From assembly GCA_037953625.1 (NCBI GenBank), contig CM075656.1, forward strand, positions 69,397,001 to 69,461,000: a stretch of 64,000 nt of DNA. Direction: 5' to 3'. This DNA comes from Crotalaria pallida (Eukaryota > Streptophyta > Magnoliopsida > Fabales > Fabaceae). Positions 34,067 through 45,860 of the stretch are shown here, one piece after another (position 1 is the stretch's first letter; every line of letters begins with the position of its first letter). The notes under the pieces were generated by a model. That model did not search any database, was not told the DNA's origin, and was given only the letters and a program-made list of their open reading frames with translations. The position numbers and the translations under genes are program-made.

Positions 34067-34539
34067 CATTGCATTGTGATTTTATTAGAAACTCCTTTAA
34101 TTTCTTTTCATTAACTAACACCAACAACCAGCACCGAAGGTAAAAAGTATGCATTTACCCAAATTTTTCAAATGCTAATACAACTTCTCCCATTAAAATG
34201 AATAATTAATGGAGAAAATATGATTATGCTTGCCATTCCCACTTGAGTCAATGGAGAAAATATTATAATGGTGCGGTGGCTGTTGCTATATGGCTCTCAC
34301 TGTTATTGAAGTAATTTACCTGTAAGTTAAATTAAAGATACTTATTTGAGAGTGGCTTAATTTTTATATTTTATTCTCCCTCGAATAATTTCATGTACAT
34401 ATATATAATTTTTTTTTGCCAATCCAGTTTTCCAAGTACTATTTAGGTATATTCGGATCCGATCCAAGTTGTGTGCCTGACTATGGCACGTAAGTCTCCC
34501 AACATGAATTTTCTAGACAAAGTTATTGAAAGGCGAATG

Positions 34540-34632
34540 AAAAAAAAATTGTGCAATTACCAAGGACTAAATTCAGGTGCTTGCATTTTAAAATGTTTCG
34601 CACCTTTACTAATTAAGTTATCTATTGCAAAT
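34540..34632 (-). repeat. SINE-like fragment related to 39110-39205
   Basis: AAGGACTAAATTCAGGTGC parallels GAGGACTGAACTCAGGTGC in the copy at 39125, and both are followed by ACTAA..A.GT...CTAT-type sequence. Pol III-like boxes are weak here. Confidence 0.4.
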
Positions 34633-34750
34633 CTTTTTTTTTTAAATTAAATTTTAAATTTAAATCATTTTCTAAAAAAATTATTTTCGTTGCAACTTTT
34701 TAAATCTCTTCTCTTTCAATCTATAGTATTTAAAGTTTTAAACTAGCTTA

Positions 34751-34753
<3 letters not shown>

Positions 34754-34792
<39 letters not shown>
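34754..34792 (+). repeat. (AT)n microsatellite
   Basis: Uninterrupted TA/AT run. Confidence 0.9.
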
Positions 34793-34795
<3 letters not shown>

Positions 34796-35144
34796 AAAAG
34801 AGAAGAACTGAACTTACAATGCACAGAATCCTCACTAATTACTGTAGGGCGATTTCCCATTTCTACCAATACTAGATAGCAGTAGATGCGTTATTTGATG
34901 AGACGGGTCAACTTATAGAGTTATCGTCAAGCGTATCATACACATTCTAAGACATTAGAAAGAAGTCAAGAACCCAAAAAAAAGAATATAGAAATATAAA
35001 TATCAACATGCTACCATCTATATGCCGCAAGCAGGCACGAAGTTTGTGACTGCCTATCATACACATTTCAACTCATTGTTTCATAATTCTCGAGACAAAA
35101 CCAAATAAAATAAGAACATTGACATGTTCGGTTAAAAAAAACAT

Positions 35145-35472
35145 GGCTAACTACGTATTTAGTTCTTCATCTTATTTAAAAATATCAAATTATTTCCTTA
35201 TGGTTTTTTATATTATATTGGTCCCTCATATTTCTTTTTGTTGTCAAATTGGTTTTTAAGTCACTGTTCATCCTACATATCAACATCATATTGACTCACG
35301 TTTGCATTATTGAAAATTGATATAATACGTGTGCGTATCATATTAGTCTGTATAAAAAAATGTGAGGGATAGTGAGAAAAAAAAAACGTGAAAACCAATA
35401 TGATATAAAAAAACGTAAGAGACTAATTTGATAGTGAAAAATAAGATAAAAGATCAAAAAAGTAGTTTAGCA
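35145..35472. mobile_element. Non-autonomous Mutator-like element with 9 bp target duplication
   Basis: The left arm GGCTAACTACG... is inverted at the right as ...GTAGTTTAGCA. Interior phrases (GTTCATCCTACATATCAACA and neighbours) match the element at 3008-3334. Flanks AAAAAACAT at 35136-35144 and 35473-35481 are identical, though A-rich. More diverged arms than 3008-3334 point to an older insertion. Confidence 0.75.
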
Positions 35473-35504
35473 AAAAAACATCAAATATTGCTCTAGTTTT
35501 GGAT

Positions 35505-35731
35505 TTTGTTTATACTTATTTCAATTTTTAATGATATTAATTACTTATATTTCATAAGTATCCATATTTACTCAATACTTTTTAAAATCTTAATAATAAT
35601 TATAAAAATAATTTTAAAAAAATATATCAAATGTTATCAATTTTAATAACACTAATAATATTAACTACGAGTAATTTCCTTAATTCACGTTGATAACCAC
35701 TTCAAGGAATTATATTCAGCAACGGAGGGAG
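35505..35731. repeat. Truncated Stowaway-type MITE, family of 62096-62367
   Basis: The right end GGAGGGAGTA with TA at 35732-35733 is intact. The interior aligns with the copy at 62096-62367 through TTTACTCAA.ACTTTTTA and TTCCTTAATTC. The left end is missing next to the MULE-type element. Confidence 0.65.
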
Positions 35732-35733
35732 TA

Positions 35734-36604
35734 TATAGCCAAGCATTGTGTGGGGTATGATTCGTTTAGGCAGCTTGGGAATTAGTACAAACTCTCTCTT
35801 TCAATCTCGCACGCTTTATTCAGCAATAAAAGCATGACATATTTAATCTTATACATTATTTAACTGATCTAAAATTTTGTGCTCAAGACCATCAAGGAAC
35901 AGTTTTAAATTATTTAAACATAACACTCATCTCTCAACATTGGTTGCATGTGTCTACACATGATTGAGCTATATTTTTATGCTAAAATCATAGAGCAAAG
36001 AACATTGATACCTTCAGAAAGGATTTGGAAAGAAAAAAAATATGAAGAAGAAATTATGTATCTCAAATTGTAAAACATGCCCCTCTTAAATTCTGATGAG
36101 TACTATTATAAGGACTCAACTCTACTGAAGGAAAAACCATCACTTGACTAAAGCTCAGAAGCACAGTAACAATCAAAAAAAGGAGAAAAAATGTGTCAAA
36201 TCATCAACCAACTTGCCCCTTTTCAATAGAGGGGAAAAAGAAAAGACACAGGCATATAGTAACTGAGAAGGCAAGGTGGAGGAAATCATACTTACTAATA
36301 CATTATACAAAGGTCTTCTAGGTCCAGCTATTCACAAGTAACTTCTCTGAAGTATTCAAATGTAGTTTCATACTATGTCACATTTTTACAACACCAGATT
36401 TATACATATATAAATTGGTAAATCCTCCATCTATTTGATTGTATCTCACTATATTTAGAAAAAGACAAGCATCAATATTGATACAAACGATCTTGTATTG
36501 GAGTCTAACTTCTATGATATTGGACAAGTTAATTTTTACACTTTACAAAAGGATTGATGAAAATTCAAAAGTACCTCAAGATTGTAATTTGGCTAATAGT
36601 GTTG
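35734..36604. other. 3' flank of the SOUL gene and intergenic DNA
   Basis: No separate gene. The part nearest 36604 should be the 3' UTR of the minus-strand gene. Confidence 0.4.
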
Positions 36605-39600
36605 CTACTCATTTTTCCGTACGACCTCCAATGCAATCTCATTACGGCGTTGAAATGGAAGAGTAAATGGCGGATTATACTGCAGTAAAATGAAAGAGTA
36701 AATGATATTTGAAGAAGAAAGTGGTGAACAGGTAAGCCAAATTACTGAATTAGAGACCTTTAACCCTAAGATTGCATTAAGGATCTCACCTGCGCAACTT
36801 CTACTGAAGTTCCGTCTTTAATCTTAAACTGTCTGTCACTTTTCAAAGCTTCTCGTAGTTTCAGTTCTCTCCCTTTAACTTCTTCATCATTCACAAAACC
36901 TGATTCAGAAACAAGGAAACAAATTATATATTTTATTGAGAACTCCAAATGAAATTCAGACTAGTGTTTTATCCATTTATGCTGAATAAAAATATTTAGA
37001 GGAATCTGATTTACTCATTCATCACTTTATGGTAAGTCAAGTAAGAGTCAATCTCAAGCCTACAACAGTCTATTGAAATAAAAATGGGATGTATCCAGAC
37101 GAATATATACAAATACATAATGCATACAAGTGTACAACTATGCATGAGGTTGTAATAAACCATCTGCGATTCCTCCAGTAGTTAAATATTTACATTACTA
37201 ATACCTCTCCTGCATCTAAAGTCTAAATAATGAACGACAGAAGAAAACAACAGTAAAATTGAATACAAGTTAATTATAAAAAATATTCGGGCAAGAGCAA
37301 AACCTGAAAAAGAAACAACAGCAACTATTTTTCCGGGAATCTCTTTAATCCTCACAGAAGAGTCTTTAGGCTGTGGCAAGTTAGCACCATATTTTGACGG
37401 CATAACAAAAGACATTGTCCACTTGTCTTGATCTTCCGTCTAAAATAATAAAATTCATTAATTAGAGCATCATAAAATAAAAGAATATTGAAGATATATC
37501 TCCTAAGTAAATACTAGTATTAAACATATAACTTCCGGAAGATAAGAACAGAGCTAAGTGCAAAATTACACAGGGTACACTGGATATATCATAAAATAAA
37601 AAACAGAAGTAAAAAGACAATGAAAAATGAACCCATAATCTAAAAGGGGATATAGTAAAGTTATAATGACACCCGATTGGGATAGAAATAGTTGATTCCT
37701 AAGGTAAAGAACACGCTCGACCTATTCAAACTGCAAACCAGTATCTGATTTGAGCTTGAACCTTACATATTAATTAGCTCATATATTATCTATGAAATGT
37801 AGAAAATTTCCAGGTCTTACATATATATCCTGATAAAATCATAAATATCAGAATGACAAAACATGCCAGGGTAGTTTAATCATAGTTGAATCATTAGCAA
37901 ATGAGTCTAATGTGCCATACCAAACGAATGCTTGATTCAAATGAAAAAGAAATTCAGGTTGGTTCTTGAAATTGTGAAAATGGAAGGCATGTTTTTATAG
38001 TGATCTTAGTTGACACAAATTCATATCAAATAGAGAAATTAATTATGCTAACCATGCTGGCAATCAATATGAGAATAAGGACGATAGACTGTAAATGAGA
38101 TATTTTACAAAATCCAAGGAAAAGAATCATCATACCTTTGTTGTTAACACAGGAGTTGTCATATCCATTTTAACCCCATCAGATTGATTCTTACTTGTAA
38201 AAACTGGTGTAGTCATTTCCATTTTCTCCTTCAATGTATTCTAACATCAGAGCAACAGCACACAATTATAAGTTCTCTCTTCCCTCAAAATAGAAGTGCA
38301 AAACAAGGACATGTAACGACCAAAAGCAACACAGTAAATTTTCAAATGCTCGACAAACGTAGTTAAGATCTAAATATATAACTACCTTACCAAAAAGGTA
38401 CTCAGCTAGGACATTAAAGGACTGAGAAGAACCACTGAAATCAAATCCACTCTTCCCAGGCATTGTAGTTTCTGCTACAAAGTAAGGCTGCAAAGATAGT
38501 CAGTGATAGAAATGCCGAAAAGCACTTAACATTTCATGGAATCGTCAAGGCAATCACTTTGTAAGTATTTGGCATATAGGGAGTTGTGTAACATCATATC
38601 ATCTGCCTAAAAATCAAGTAAACTGATAACACCCCCCCACCCACAGAACCCCCAACTCCAGCTTTTGGCAGCTACAAATCAAATGCAGAAAGCATAATAC
38701 ATGGTATACTATGCTTCCTAGATTCAATAATTTAGATGAAGACATCAACTGTACATGCACATGTACCTGTGCAGAACTTGAAGAAATCAAGCTGTTCTTT
38801 CAAAGAAGAAAAAATGAGTAAACCCCTAAATTGATCCTATGTCACCATATTAGTCCTCTAGATATTTTTTTCACCAAATAAGTTTCTCTAATATTTAAAA
38901 CACATTCATCCTTTTGTTGCAGCACATTGGTCCTCCATAAGGAGGAAAGAAGCAACATTTTATATCTTTAAGGGGCTTATTTCGTAAAAAAAATCTTTAT
39001 AGCACTGTTGACATTGTATCTTTTTTATTGGATAAATTTTGACATTATCTTTAGAGCATCAATTTAAAACAAAACAAAACTGAATTGAAGTGAATAGCTA
39101 AATTGGGAGGGGGTAGAATTGTGCAGCTGTCGAGGACTGAACTCAGGTGCTCGTACTTTATGCCCGCAGCTCTATCAACTAAGCTACCTATTAAGGACAA
39201 TCCCTAGAGTTTGTAAAAGACATTTGCGCCGTACCAATTTAGTCCATAAACCCTAAATCCACTTTAGGGACTAACGTGACCCGTTTTAAAAATATTTCCG
39301 AATTAAAATATCCTTTACAAATTCTTGGAACTTGAGGGACCAAGTGAGTCTTCACTCTTCTTTCTAATACTAATATAATAAGAAAACAAATAATACCTCA
39401 ACTTCCCTGATCTCATACTGGTCTCTTCTACTCAGAACTTTGAACTTCACAGTCTCAAGGTCCGGAACTACAAATTCAACAAAATTCAAACACCAAACAC
39501 AAATTAATCAATAAAATAAGAAAAAGGAACAACAGAATCGCAACGCAATAGAATATTTGGCACGAATAGAATAATATTAAGTAACCACCTGCCATCAACG

Positions 39601-39997
39601 CCTCCTCGAGACTTTGGCTTTCAAATCTCTTCGGAAACAAGTATTTGGCGGTCTCATTTGCCACGTCGGCTACAACTGCACCACACATAGAACAGAAGAA
39701 TAATTAGCAGAAAAAAGAATAATAAAATTGGAAGGTTGAGAAGAAGCTAGAACATTTACGACGCTGGGAGAGAGAGGAAGCTTGAGAAGCGAGGGCGAAA
39801 ATGAGCGAGATTCTGGCTTCAGAGGCGGAAATGGATGTTGTTTTGTTACTGGAAGAAGAAGAAGAAGAAGAAGAAGAAGAAGAAGAAGAAGAAGAAGCGG
39901 AGATGGTGAAAATGGATGAGTGATTGTTGGGTTTTGGTGGAATTGAGATTGGGATTGTGGATTGCATTGGAAGAGAAGGGTTGCAGAGAAGAAGCAT
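36605..39997 (-). CDS. Plastid SOUL heme-binding-like protein, eight exons
   Basis: Exons on the minus strand: 39760-39997, 39589-39675, 39397-39467, 38386-38487, 38136-38240, 37304-37439, 36790-36899, 36605-36679. All junctions are GT/AG and in phase, giving 924 bases or 307 residues. The Ser/Thr-rich N-terminus looks like a chloroplast transit peptide and holds a poly-Ser run. The SOUL domain follows: YEIREVEPYFVAETTMPG, GSSQSFNVLAEYLFGKN, KMEMTTPVFT, WTMSFVMPSKY, and a NPPFTLPFQRRNEI end. Length and order fit Arabidopsis At3g10130-type plastoglobule proteins. Heme or tetrapyrrole handling is inferred from the family. Introns hold repeats, including a SINE-like unit. The gene appears intact. 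Confidence 0.95.
39110..39205 (-). repeat. SINE-like unit in intron 3 of the SOUL gene
   Basis: The minus strand has TAGCTTAGTTGATAGAGCTGC (A-box-like) and GAGTTCAGTCCTCG (B-box-like). Same family as 34540-34632. No clear duplication was found. Confidence 0.5.
39852..39897 (+). repeat. (GAA)n microsatellite inside SOUL exon 1
   Basis: About fifteen GAA units. Read on the minus strand they are TCT/TCC codons and give the poly-Ser run in the transit peptide. Confidence 0.95.
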
Positions 39998-40832
39998 GTT
40001 TGTTTATTTGGGAATTGAATTTCTTCTTCTTCTTCTTTATTTTGGTTTTTGAATTTGTGTTGGTGAGGTGAGAGGTCTTGTGATTTTGGTGGTTATGATT
40101 TTTCCCGGCATGTGGCCTGGCCTCCTTTTAATATACTGTATTTTCTTTTAATTTAAGGTTCACGATTTTAGTTTTAGTCTTGGTATTTTTTAAAAATATA
40201 CTAGAAAAACCCCGTGCCACGCACGGGACCAATAGGATAACCAACTAAGTACGAAATTATCGGTGTGATGCACGGATTAATTGTTAATTAATTACTACGG
40301 AATAATATAAGTACATATTACAATGTAATTTTTCAAAATAGTTTCTTTATTTTATTATTCCATAACTTGTATGATATAATAAATAGTTTCTTTATCTTAT
40401 TATTCCATAACTTATATGATATACTTTATCTTATAAAATCATCTTCCATTTCAAAAAATAAAAAATACAATAGGTATAATCTTATTCCTCATCTCTTTTG
40501 AAAACATATTGATATACAATAGGTATAATCTTATATACTTGTTTGAACCATTATTTGTGTTAGGAAGCATATAATAAAAAAATTCAAATCCACGTAACAA
40601 AAACATGTACATAAAAAGAACACAGAAAAGCTAAAACATATTTTTTTTAATATATTATATTTATTAAAATAAAAAAAAAGAGTCAAAGCACGAAAAAAAA
40701 ACCAATGCATGGTAGAAGCACCCTTGTTTTATATTTTACTTGTTTGGACCATTACTTGCGTTAGAAAGTATATAATAAAAAAATTCAAATCCAAATAACA
40801 AAAATATGTACATAAAAAGAACACAAAAAACC

Positions 40833-41725
40833 AAGGTTGTCAGAACCGAACTGGAGATCAAGCCGGAAGAAGTTTCGTATAGGGTTTAATCGTATTAACC
40901 AGTAAAGCCGGAAGGTTAGACCGGTATTTATATATATAGTAAAAAAATTAAAAAATACACTAAAAAATCTGCCTATGATGCCGTAGGAGGTTGACGGTTT
41001 TTGAAAACATTAATTAACAAAATAGAGAACTACAAAATATTAACAAAATACACTACAAAGTAACATGTGTTTCAGAAGTAAGAATAGACAGTTTTTGAAA
41101 ACATTAACAAGATCAAGCACAGATGAAGACATTACCTTACCTTTTTTTTTTTTTTTTTGCTAAGCAAAGAGAAGATTTCATTAATAAAAAGCAGAACAAG
41201 GTGAAATGAACAGAGAAGTTCACACATCAGAGAAAGTACAAAGCATAACTACATCAGATAGCACCTGCCTAATGTTCTAGATTACCTTACTGTATGATGT
41301 TGTAGGAGAAGATGGTGAGGCGGAGGCGACGGTGACGGCGAGAGCTACGGCGACGAAGCGGCGGGTGGCGAGGGCGCGGCGGGCAACGGCGAGAGCGTGG
41401 CGGGCTGGGGGCTGCGATCTGCTCCCTTTCTTTGTTCTCCTTTCTTTCTTTTTTTCTTTTTCTCATTGAGGCGTTGAACTTGAGCAGCAGAGTACAGCAA
41501 CAACCTTTTAGATCTAGGTTTTAGTTTAGGTTTTTTTTTTTAAATAAGAGTTGGTTGAATCGGGTCTGGTTTCCCCGGTTCAACCTGGTTCAACCCGGTT
41601 CAACCGCTTTGCCCATCGGTTTTTTCCGGCTTCAAATTACAAACGGTTTATGAAGAACCCAGGACCGTCATTGCCACCGGTTGACGGTCCGACCGCCCGG
41701 TTCGGTCCGGGTTTGATAGCATTGC
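40833..41725. mobile_element. Non-autonomous hAT-type element with 8 bp target duplication
   Basis: The ends AAGGTTGTCAGAACCG and the inverse GCAATGCTATCAAACCC are roughly inverted. AAAAAACC flanks at 40825-40832 and 41726-41733. Subterminal CCGGTTCAACC repeats on the right mirror AACCGAACTGG-type motifs on the left. The centre is GC-rich with GGCGACGG repeats. Eight-base duplications and terminal similarity suggest hAT. Confidence 0.65.
41141..41280 (-). mobile_element. 5'-truncated LINE-like retroposon, minus orientation
   Basis: Perfect 10 bp duplication ATTACCTTAC at 41131-41140 and 41281-41290. The insert has a poly-A tail on the minus strand (T run at 41142-41158) preceded by AATGAAATCTTCTCTTTGCTT-like sequence, common in plant LINE 3' ends. 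It sits inside the hAT-type element. Confidence 0.78.
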
Positions 41726-42202
41726 AAAAAACCCAAAACATATTTCTTTTAATATATTAGATTTATTAAGATTAAAAAAAAAGCCGGGGCACCAAAAACC
41801 GGTGCATGGTAAAAGCACTCTTGTTTTATATTTTACTTGTTTGGATCATTACCTGTGTCAGGAAGCATATAATAAAAAAAATTCAAATCCAAATAACAAA
41901 AACATATACATTAAAAGAATACAGAAAACTCAAAGCATATTTTTTTTATTATATTATATTTATTAAAAAAAGCCAAAGCACCAAAAAATAGTGCATGGTA
42001 GAAGCACTTTAAGAAACGGTATTTCCCTTTATAAAAAAAAATAAAAAATAAATAAGTGGGTTTTCCACCCATGAGATACCCACGCTGCTATAGTATAGAT
42101 ATAAGAAAAAAAAGAAAGAAGTACACCTTGAGTACTGGGGCGTGGGTCCCACGATGGGATGTTCCGCCTGTGGGATACCCACGGGCCTTTATATAGTATA
42201 GA

Positions 42203-43087
42203 TTATCGACTTATAAATCACTACTCACTAAAGTTAAAATGGCTTATGTCTTACAAATCATTGATTTACAAGCTTTTTTACATATATTTTATTAATTAAT
42301 TGATTAGTTAGTTTAGTGAACATTTTTTATTTACTAACTAGTTTATTAATCATATTGTCCTTATCATGTAATTCAATTCATACAACCACTAAATATAAAA
42401 TACGAGCATTTAGTTCAAAAAAAAAAAGAGCATTTAAATTCCATTTTTGGCGACACTTCTCAGTTATTAGACTTATCAATCTTTTTTTATTGACCTTTGT
42501 TTACGGATGACAATAAAACCCACGTTCGCGGGTACCTGCTCGAAACTGACCTAATTTTGATGGGAAAAACTCGTTTTAATTGGGTTTGGAAAAACCCGAA
42601 ATCGAAATCTGTTTTAAAAAGATGGGATGAGGCGAATCTGAAATTGTAAGTATCTGCACTATTATACAAATTAAATAATTTTCATTATAATAATAATTAA
42701 ATGATGAAGTCGGATATATTTTGCTAAAATCATGATTTAATTCTTAAAAGTTTTTAAATATTTTTAAAATTTGACCTTTAATATTTTATATATTTTGTTT
42801 GATACAATAAAAGATAATTTAAACAATAATTGGATGGGTTACCCGCAGGTTTCTCCCAACCCGTCGTGGATGAGTTTTTGTTTCACTTTTTGGTATTTGC
42901 TCTCCTTAAACTCTCACCCAAATCCGCCCTATTCTTAATGAACACTTGAGGTTGATATTTGCCAAACCCACCGCATTGCCATGCTTGCCTTTATCAAAGA
43001 GAGTCTCCCCCAAAGAATAAAACATTACTTTCTTCGGTATTTTTTTTTTCATTTTGAAATTTTTTTTTATGAAAATTAAAGAAATTA
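42203..43087. other. Intergenic DNA with a possible hAT-like repeat
   Basis: Between about 42508 (GACAATAAAACCCACG) and 42979 (CCACCGCATTGCC) the ends look like degraded inverted repeats of a common plant hAT MITE, with ACCCGCAGG-type motifs inside. No matching duplication was found. Confidence 0.35.
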
Positions 43088-43356
43088 CTCTGTCCCTAAT
43101 TATAAGGCTCTCTTGGGAGATTTCACGTCCATTAAGTAAGTAGAATAATTTAGTTAATTGTATTGGAAATGTGAACTTTTGATATGTATTTTCAAAATTA
43201 CCCCTATTAATATTATTGAGAATCTAAAAAGTGTTAAATAAATAGGGGTATCTGTGGAAAAAAATAATTAATACTCATTTAAAATTGGTAAAGGGCCTTA
43301 TAAATAGGGACAAAATAAAAGTGTTAAGAGGGCCTTATAATTAGGGACGAAGGTAG
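43088..43356. mobile_element. Stowaway-type MITE
   Basis: CCCTAATTATAAGGC near the left end is inverted at the right (GGCCTTATAATTAGGGACG). TA flanks at 43086-43087 and 43357-43358. 269 bp. Confidence 0.82.
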
Positions 43357-43596
43357 TAATTGATATTATTAGTAGTGTTAAAATTATCAATATTTGAGAA
43401 TAAAAAAAAATGAGTCATATTAGTTTTACATTTTTTTCGTTGTCAATGGTTTGCAAATGAGAACCCACGTGAACTAATGGAGTAATCAATAAGGCGTCAT
43501 TTTAGTTATTGGTTGGAAAAAAAATTCTCGTAATATTTTGATACCAACCGAATAACCCTTCCCTAACCCTTCGCCTACTAAAGGCTAACTAGAATG
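43357..43596. other. Short intergenic stretch
   Basis: No gene. It ends in CTAGAATG (43589-43596), the left copy of the hAT target duplication. Confidence 0.4.
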
Positions 43597-43826
43597 TAGA
43601 GGTGTAAGTTGTCCGGTCCGAGATCGCGAGACCGCTGGACCGGACCGGACCCAAAAATGCAGTCTGGTCCGAACTCACGGTCCAGTCTGGTCCCAAAAAG
43701 TTCAGATCATTCTTGAACAGTCCGGTCTACGGTCCCAAATATTCTTCGACCGCTGGGAGCGGACCGGACCGAAAGGGTTAATAATTATAAAAAAAACCTA
43801 CATATATATTAAAAAAAGAACCTACC

Positions 43827-43830
<4 letters not shown>

Positions 43831-43864
<34 letters not shown>
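43831..43864 (+). repeat. (AT)n microsatellite
   Basis: AT run just upstream of the LINE ORF1 frame. It may mark the LINE 5' junction. Confidence 0.9.
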
Positions 43865-43868
<4 letters not shown>

Positions 43869-43872
43869 TTGT

Positions 43873-45860
43873 TTGGTAGATACCCGATCAGGAAAAATGC
43901 TCGTGAAAGGGAACCAAGTGAACCCTCTGCTAGGGTTTATTCATGACAAAGAGGAAAATGATGAAGGGTCTTCTGTTCAGGAGGATGATCAGAAGAGCAG
44001 GAGTATGAAAAAAGTCAAAAGGGATGAGACGAAAGGTATAGAGTCAGAATCAGAATGCATGGAAACGGAGATTGTTAAAGATCAAGGGGGAGAGGACGTA
44101 GCTTGCATGGTTTCATACAAGGATTCCCTGATGAAGGATGCTAACTACGTAGGGGACCATGACTTTAATATCAGTGATGAAGAGTTGCCGGAGAAGAAAT
44201 GGTACAAGGATATCAATGAGGAAAATGACGAAGCGGAGAAATGTTTCAATCCATGTCCTACCATTGAGGTTTCAGAGAAAGAATTTGAAGAATGGTGTAG
44301 GCCATTGAGGAATTCGCTGATCGTCAACTTGTTAGGCAAGAGAGTAAGTCCTAGAGTCATGGAGAATAAGTTGGTAAGGGAGTGGAGCAGGAATGGTCCT
44401 ATTAAGATTATTGATATGTCGCATGATCATTATCTGGTCCAGTTTTCGTCAGAGGAGGATTACAAGCATGCTCTTTTTGAGGGACCTTGGAAACTGGCTG
44501 ACCACTATTTCATTGTTCAAAGATGGAGACCTTTATTCATGCCGGTGGAAAATGATATAAGGAAAATTGCGGTTTGGGTTAGGATTCCAAAGTTGCCTCA
44601 AGAATTGTATAACACCACTTTTCTAAGAAGGGTTGGAAGGAAAATTGGGACAATGTTAAAAATTGATCAATTAACTTCCATCCATTCTAAAGGAAAATTT
44701 GCTCGCATCTGCGTGGAGGTTGATTTGCGTCGTAGTCTGGTGCCTAAGATAAATGTCATGGGGCTGGAGATACATCTTGAGTATGAGGGACTTCATCAGA
44801 TATGCTTTGGATTGGTATGTATGGGCATAAGCTGGAACAATGTGGTGTCTCTGCAGGCATGATGAATGAGACCATGAACCAGAAAGATGCTAACAGCGAA
44901 ATACCTGGTATGGAGGTTCATGACAGCGCGTCTAAGTCACGCACAGAGAAGGATATGGTAATTTCTGATGAGGCTAGTGGTAAGGCAAAGAATCAGGAAG
45001 ATATTCCTAATTATGGCAAGAAGGATTTGGAGAATCACTTTGGTCCGTGGATGCTGGTTAGAAAGCCTAACAGAAGGAAAGATTTTATTCGCAATAGTAA
45101 TGCCTCAAATTCTGTAACGGCTTCTCATTTTAATGGAAATAATAAGAAATCTGGTCCCACTATGATGAGGAGTCGGTTTGCGGCGCTGGAACAGGATACG
45201 GAGGAAAAGAATGTTGATGATAATGTCAATAATGAGGCAAGTGATAATGCTATTGAGGAGGAAAAGATTGAGCAGAACAAGATGGGCCTGAATGCAAAAA
45301 ATAAACAGGTGGCCCAAAGAACGGAAAAAGTTAGAAATCCTTTGGGGGGAAAAAAGCCACAACATAAAGGAGGGAGGCCCATCATGGGACAACCCAATAA
45401 CAAGAAACCGTCTAGTTCTGGATTGAGTGAGGAAAAGAAGTCTGCAATTGTAGATGGGAAAATATCGGTTAGTAGTGGTGAGAATCCTGTTGAAAGCTCC
45501 AATCGAGTCTTGGGGAAGGATAGTGGCAAAGATACAAAGGTGCAAGACGAAGAAAACCGAAGGAGAATGAACCAATTTCAACAAGTCTACAACTACAAGG
45601 GAGATAACCTCATGACTCATGTTGTCCTTCCGAGCCAGGAGGTTGTCGAACTTGTTAAACAAAAGGCAGAGATGTTCAAACAGCATTTCACCAAAGATGA
45701 ACCTCCGGATCGTGGTCTGCCCGAAGAAACGGCTGGTCATGAAGTGGATAATGTCACCATGGATACCGATTCTAGTGTTGCTGCTGTTAAAGCACAAGGA
45801 AGGGCAGTGGATAGCTGTGTGGGCTCGGGTCTAGAACCATCATCCCGTAACCAGGTTTGA
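43873..45860 (+). pseudogene. LINE ORF1, DUF4283 / zinc knuckle, frameshifted
   Basis: The first frame (43873-44862) has an acidic N-terminus with no clear ATG at its start, then a DUF4283 domain: LRNSLIVNLLGKRV, YLVQFSSEEDYKHALFEGPW, FIVQRWRPLF and VWVRIPKLPQELY. At about 44810 the zinc knuckle should read C-x2-C-x4-H-x4-C. ICF precedes the break and GMYGHKLEQC follows in the next frame (44802-45860), so one base is missing and the second Cys is lost. The rest is a charged, low-complexity C-terminus. ORF1 proteins of this type bind the element RNA. Confidence 0.87.

Larger units (their letters stand above)
34084..35135. other. AT-rich intergenic DNA
   Basis: No gene is supported. It contains a SINE-like fragment (34540-34632) and an (AT)n run. 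Confidence 0.4.
40537..42015 (-). repeat. Three ~200 bp tandem repeats within the Helitron
   Basis: Copies start ACTTGTTTG at 40537, 40738 and 41835. Shared phrases are AGCATATAATAAAAAAATTC, TGCATGGTAGAAGCAC and CTTGTTTTATATTTT. The middle copy is split by the insertion at 40833-41725. With that removed, spacing is about 200 bases throughout. Confidence 0.85.
40201..42202 (-). mobile_element. Helitron, minus orientation, with internal tandem repeats and nested insertions
   Basis: The minus-strand 5' end TCTATACTATATAAAGGCCC (42202) follows an A. The 3' end has hairpin CCCGTGC-GTG-GCACGGG (40211-40227), a short spacer and CTAG (40201-40204) next to host T. The ends match the Helitron at 6201-20896. 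A second 5' end, TCTATACTATAGCAGCG, starts at 42099. The interior is mainly ~200 bp tandem repeats, one split by a hAT-type element. No Rep/helicase frame was seen, so it is non-autonomous. Confidence 0.78.

Noticed and set aside
38815..39355. Possible foldback element in SOUL intron 3
   Set aside because: The ends (GAGTAAACCCC.. and ..GACCAAGTGAGTC) are only vaguely inverted and no duplication was found. Only the SINE-like unit inside is reported.
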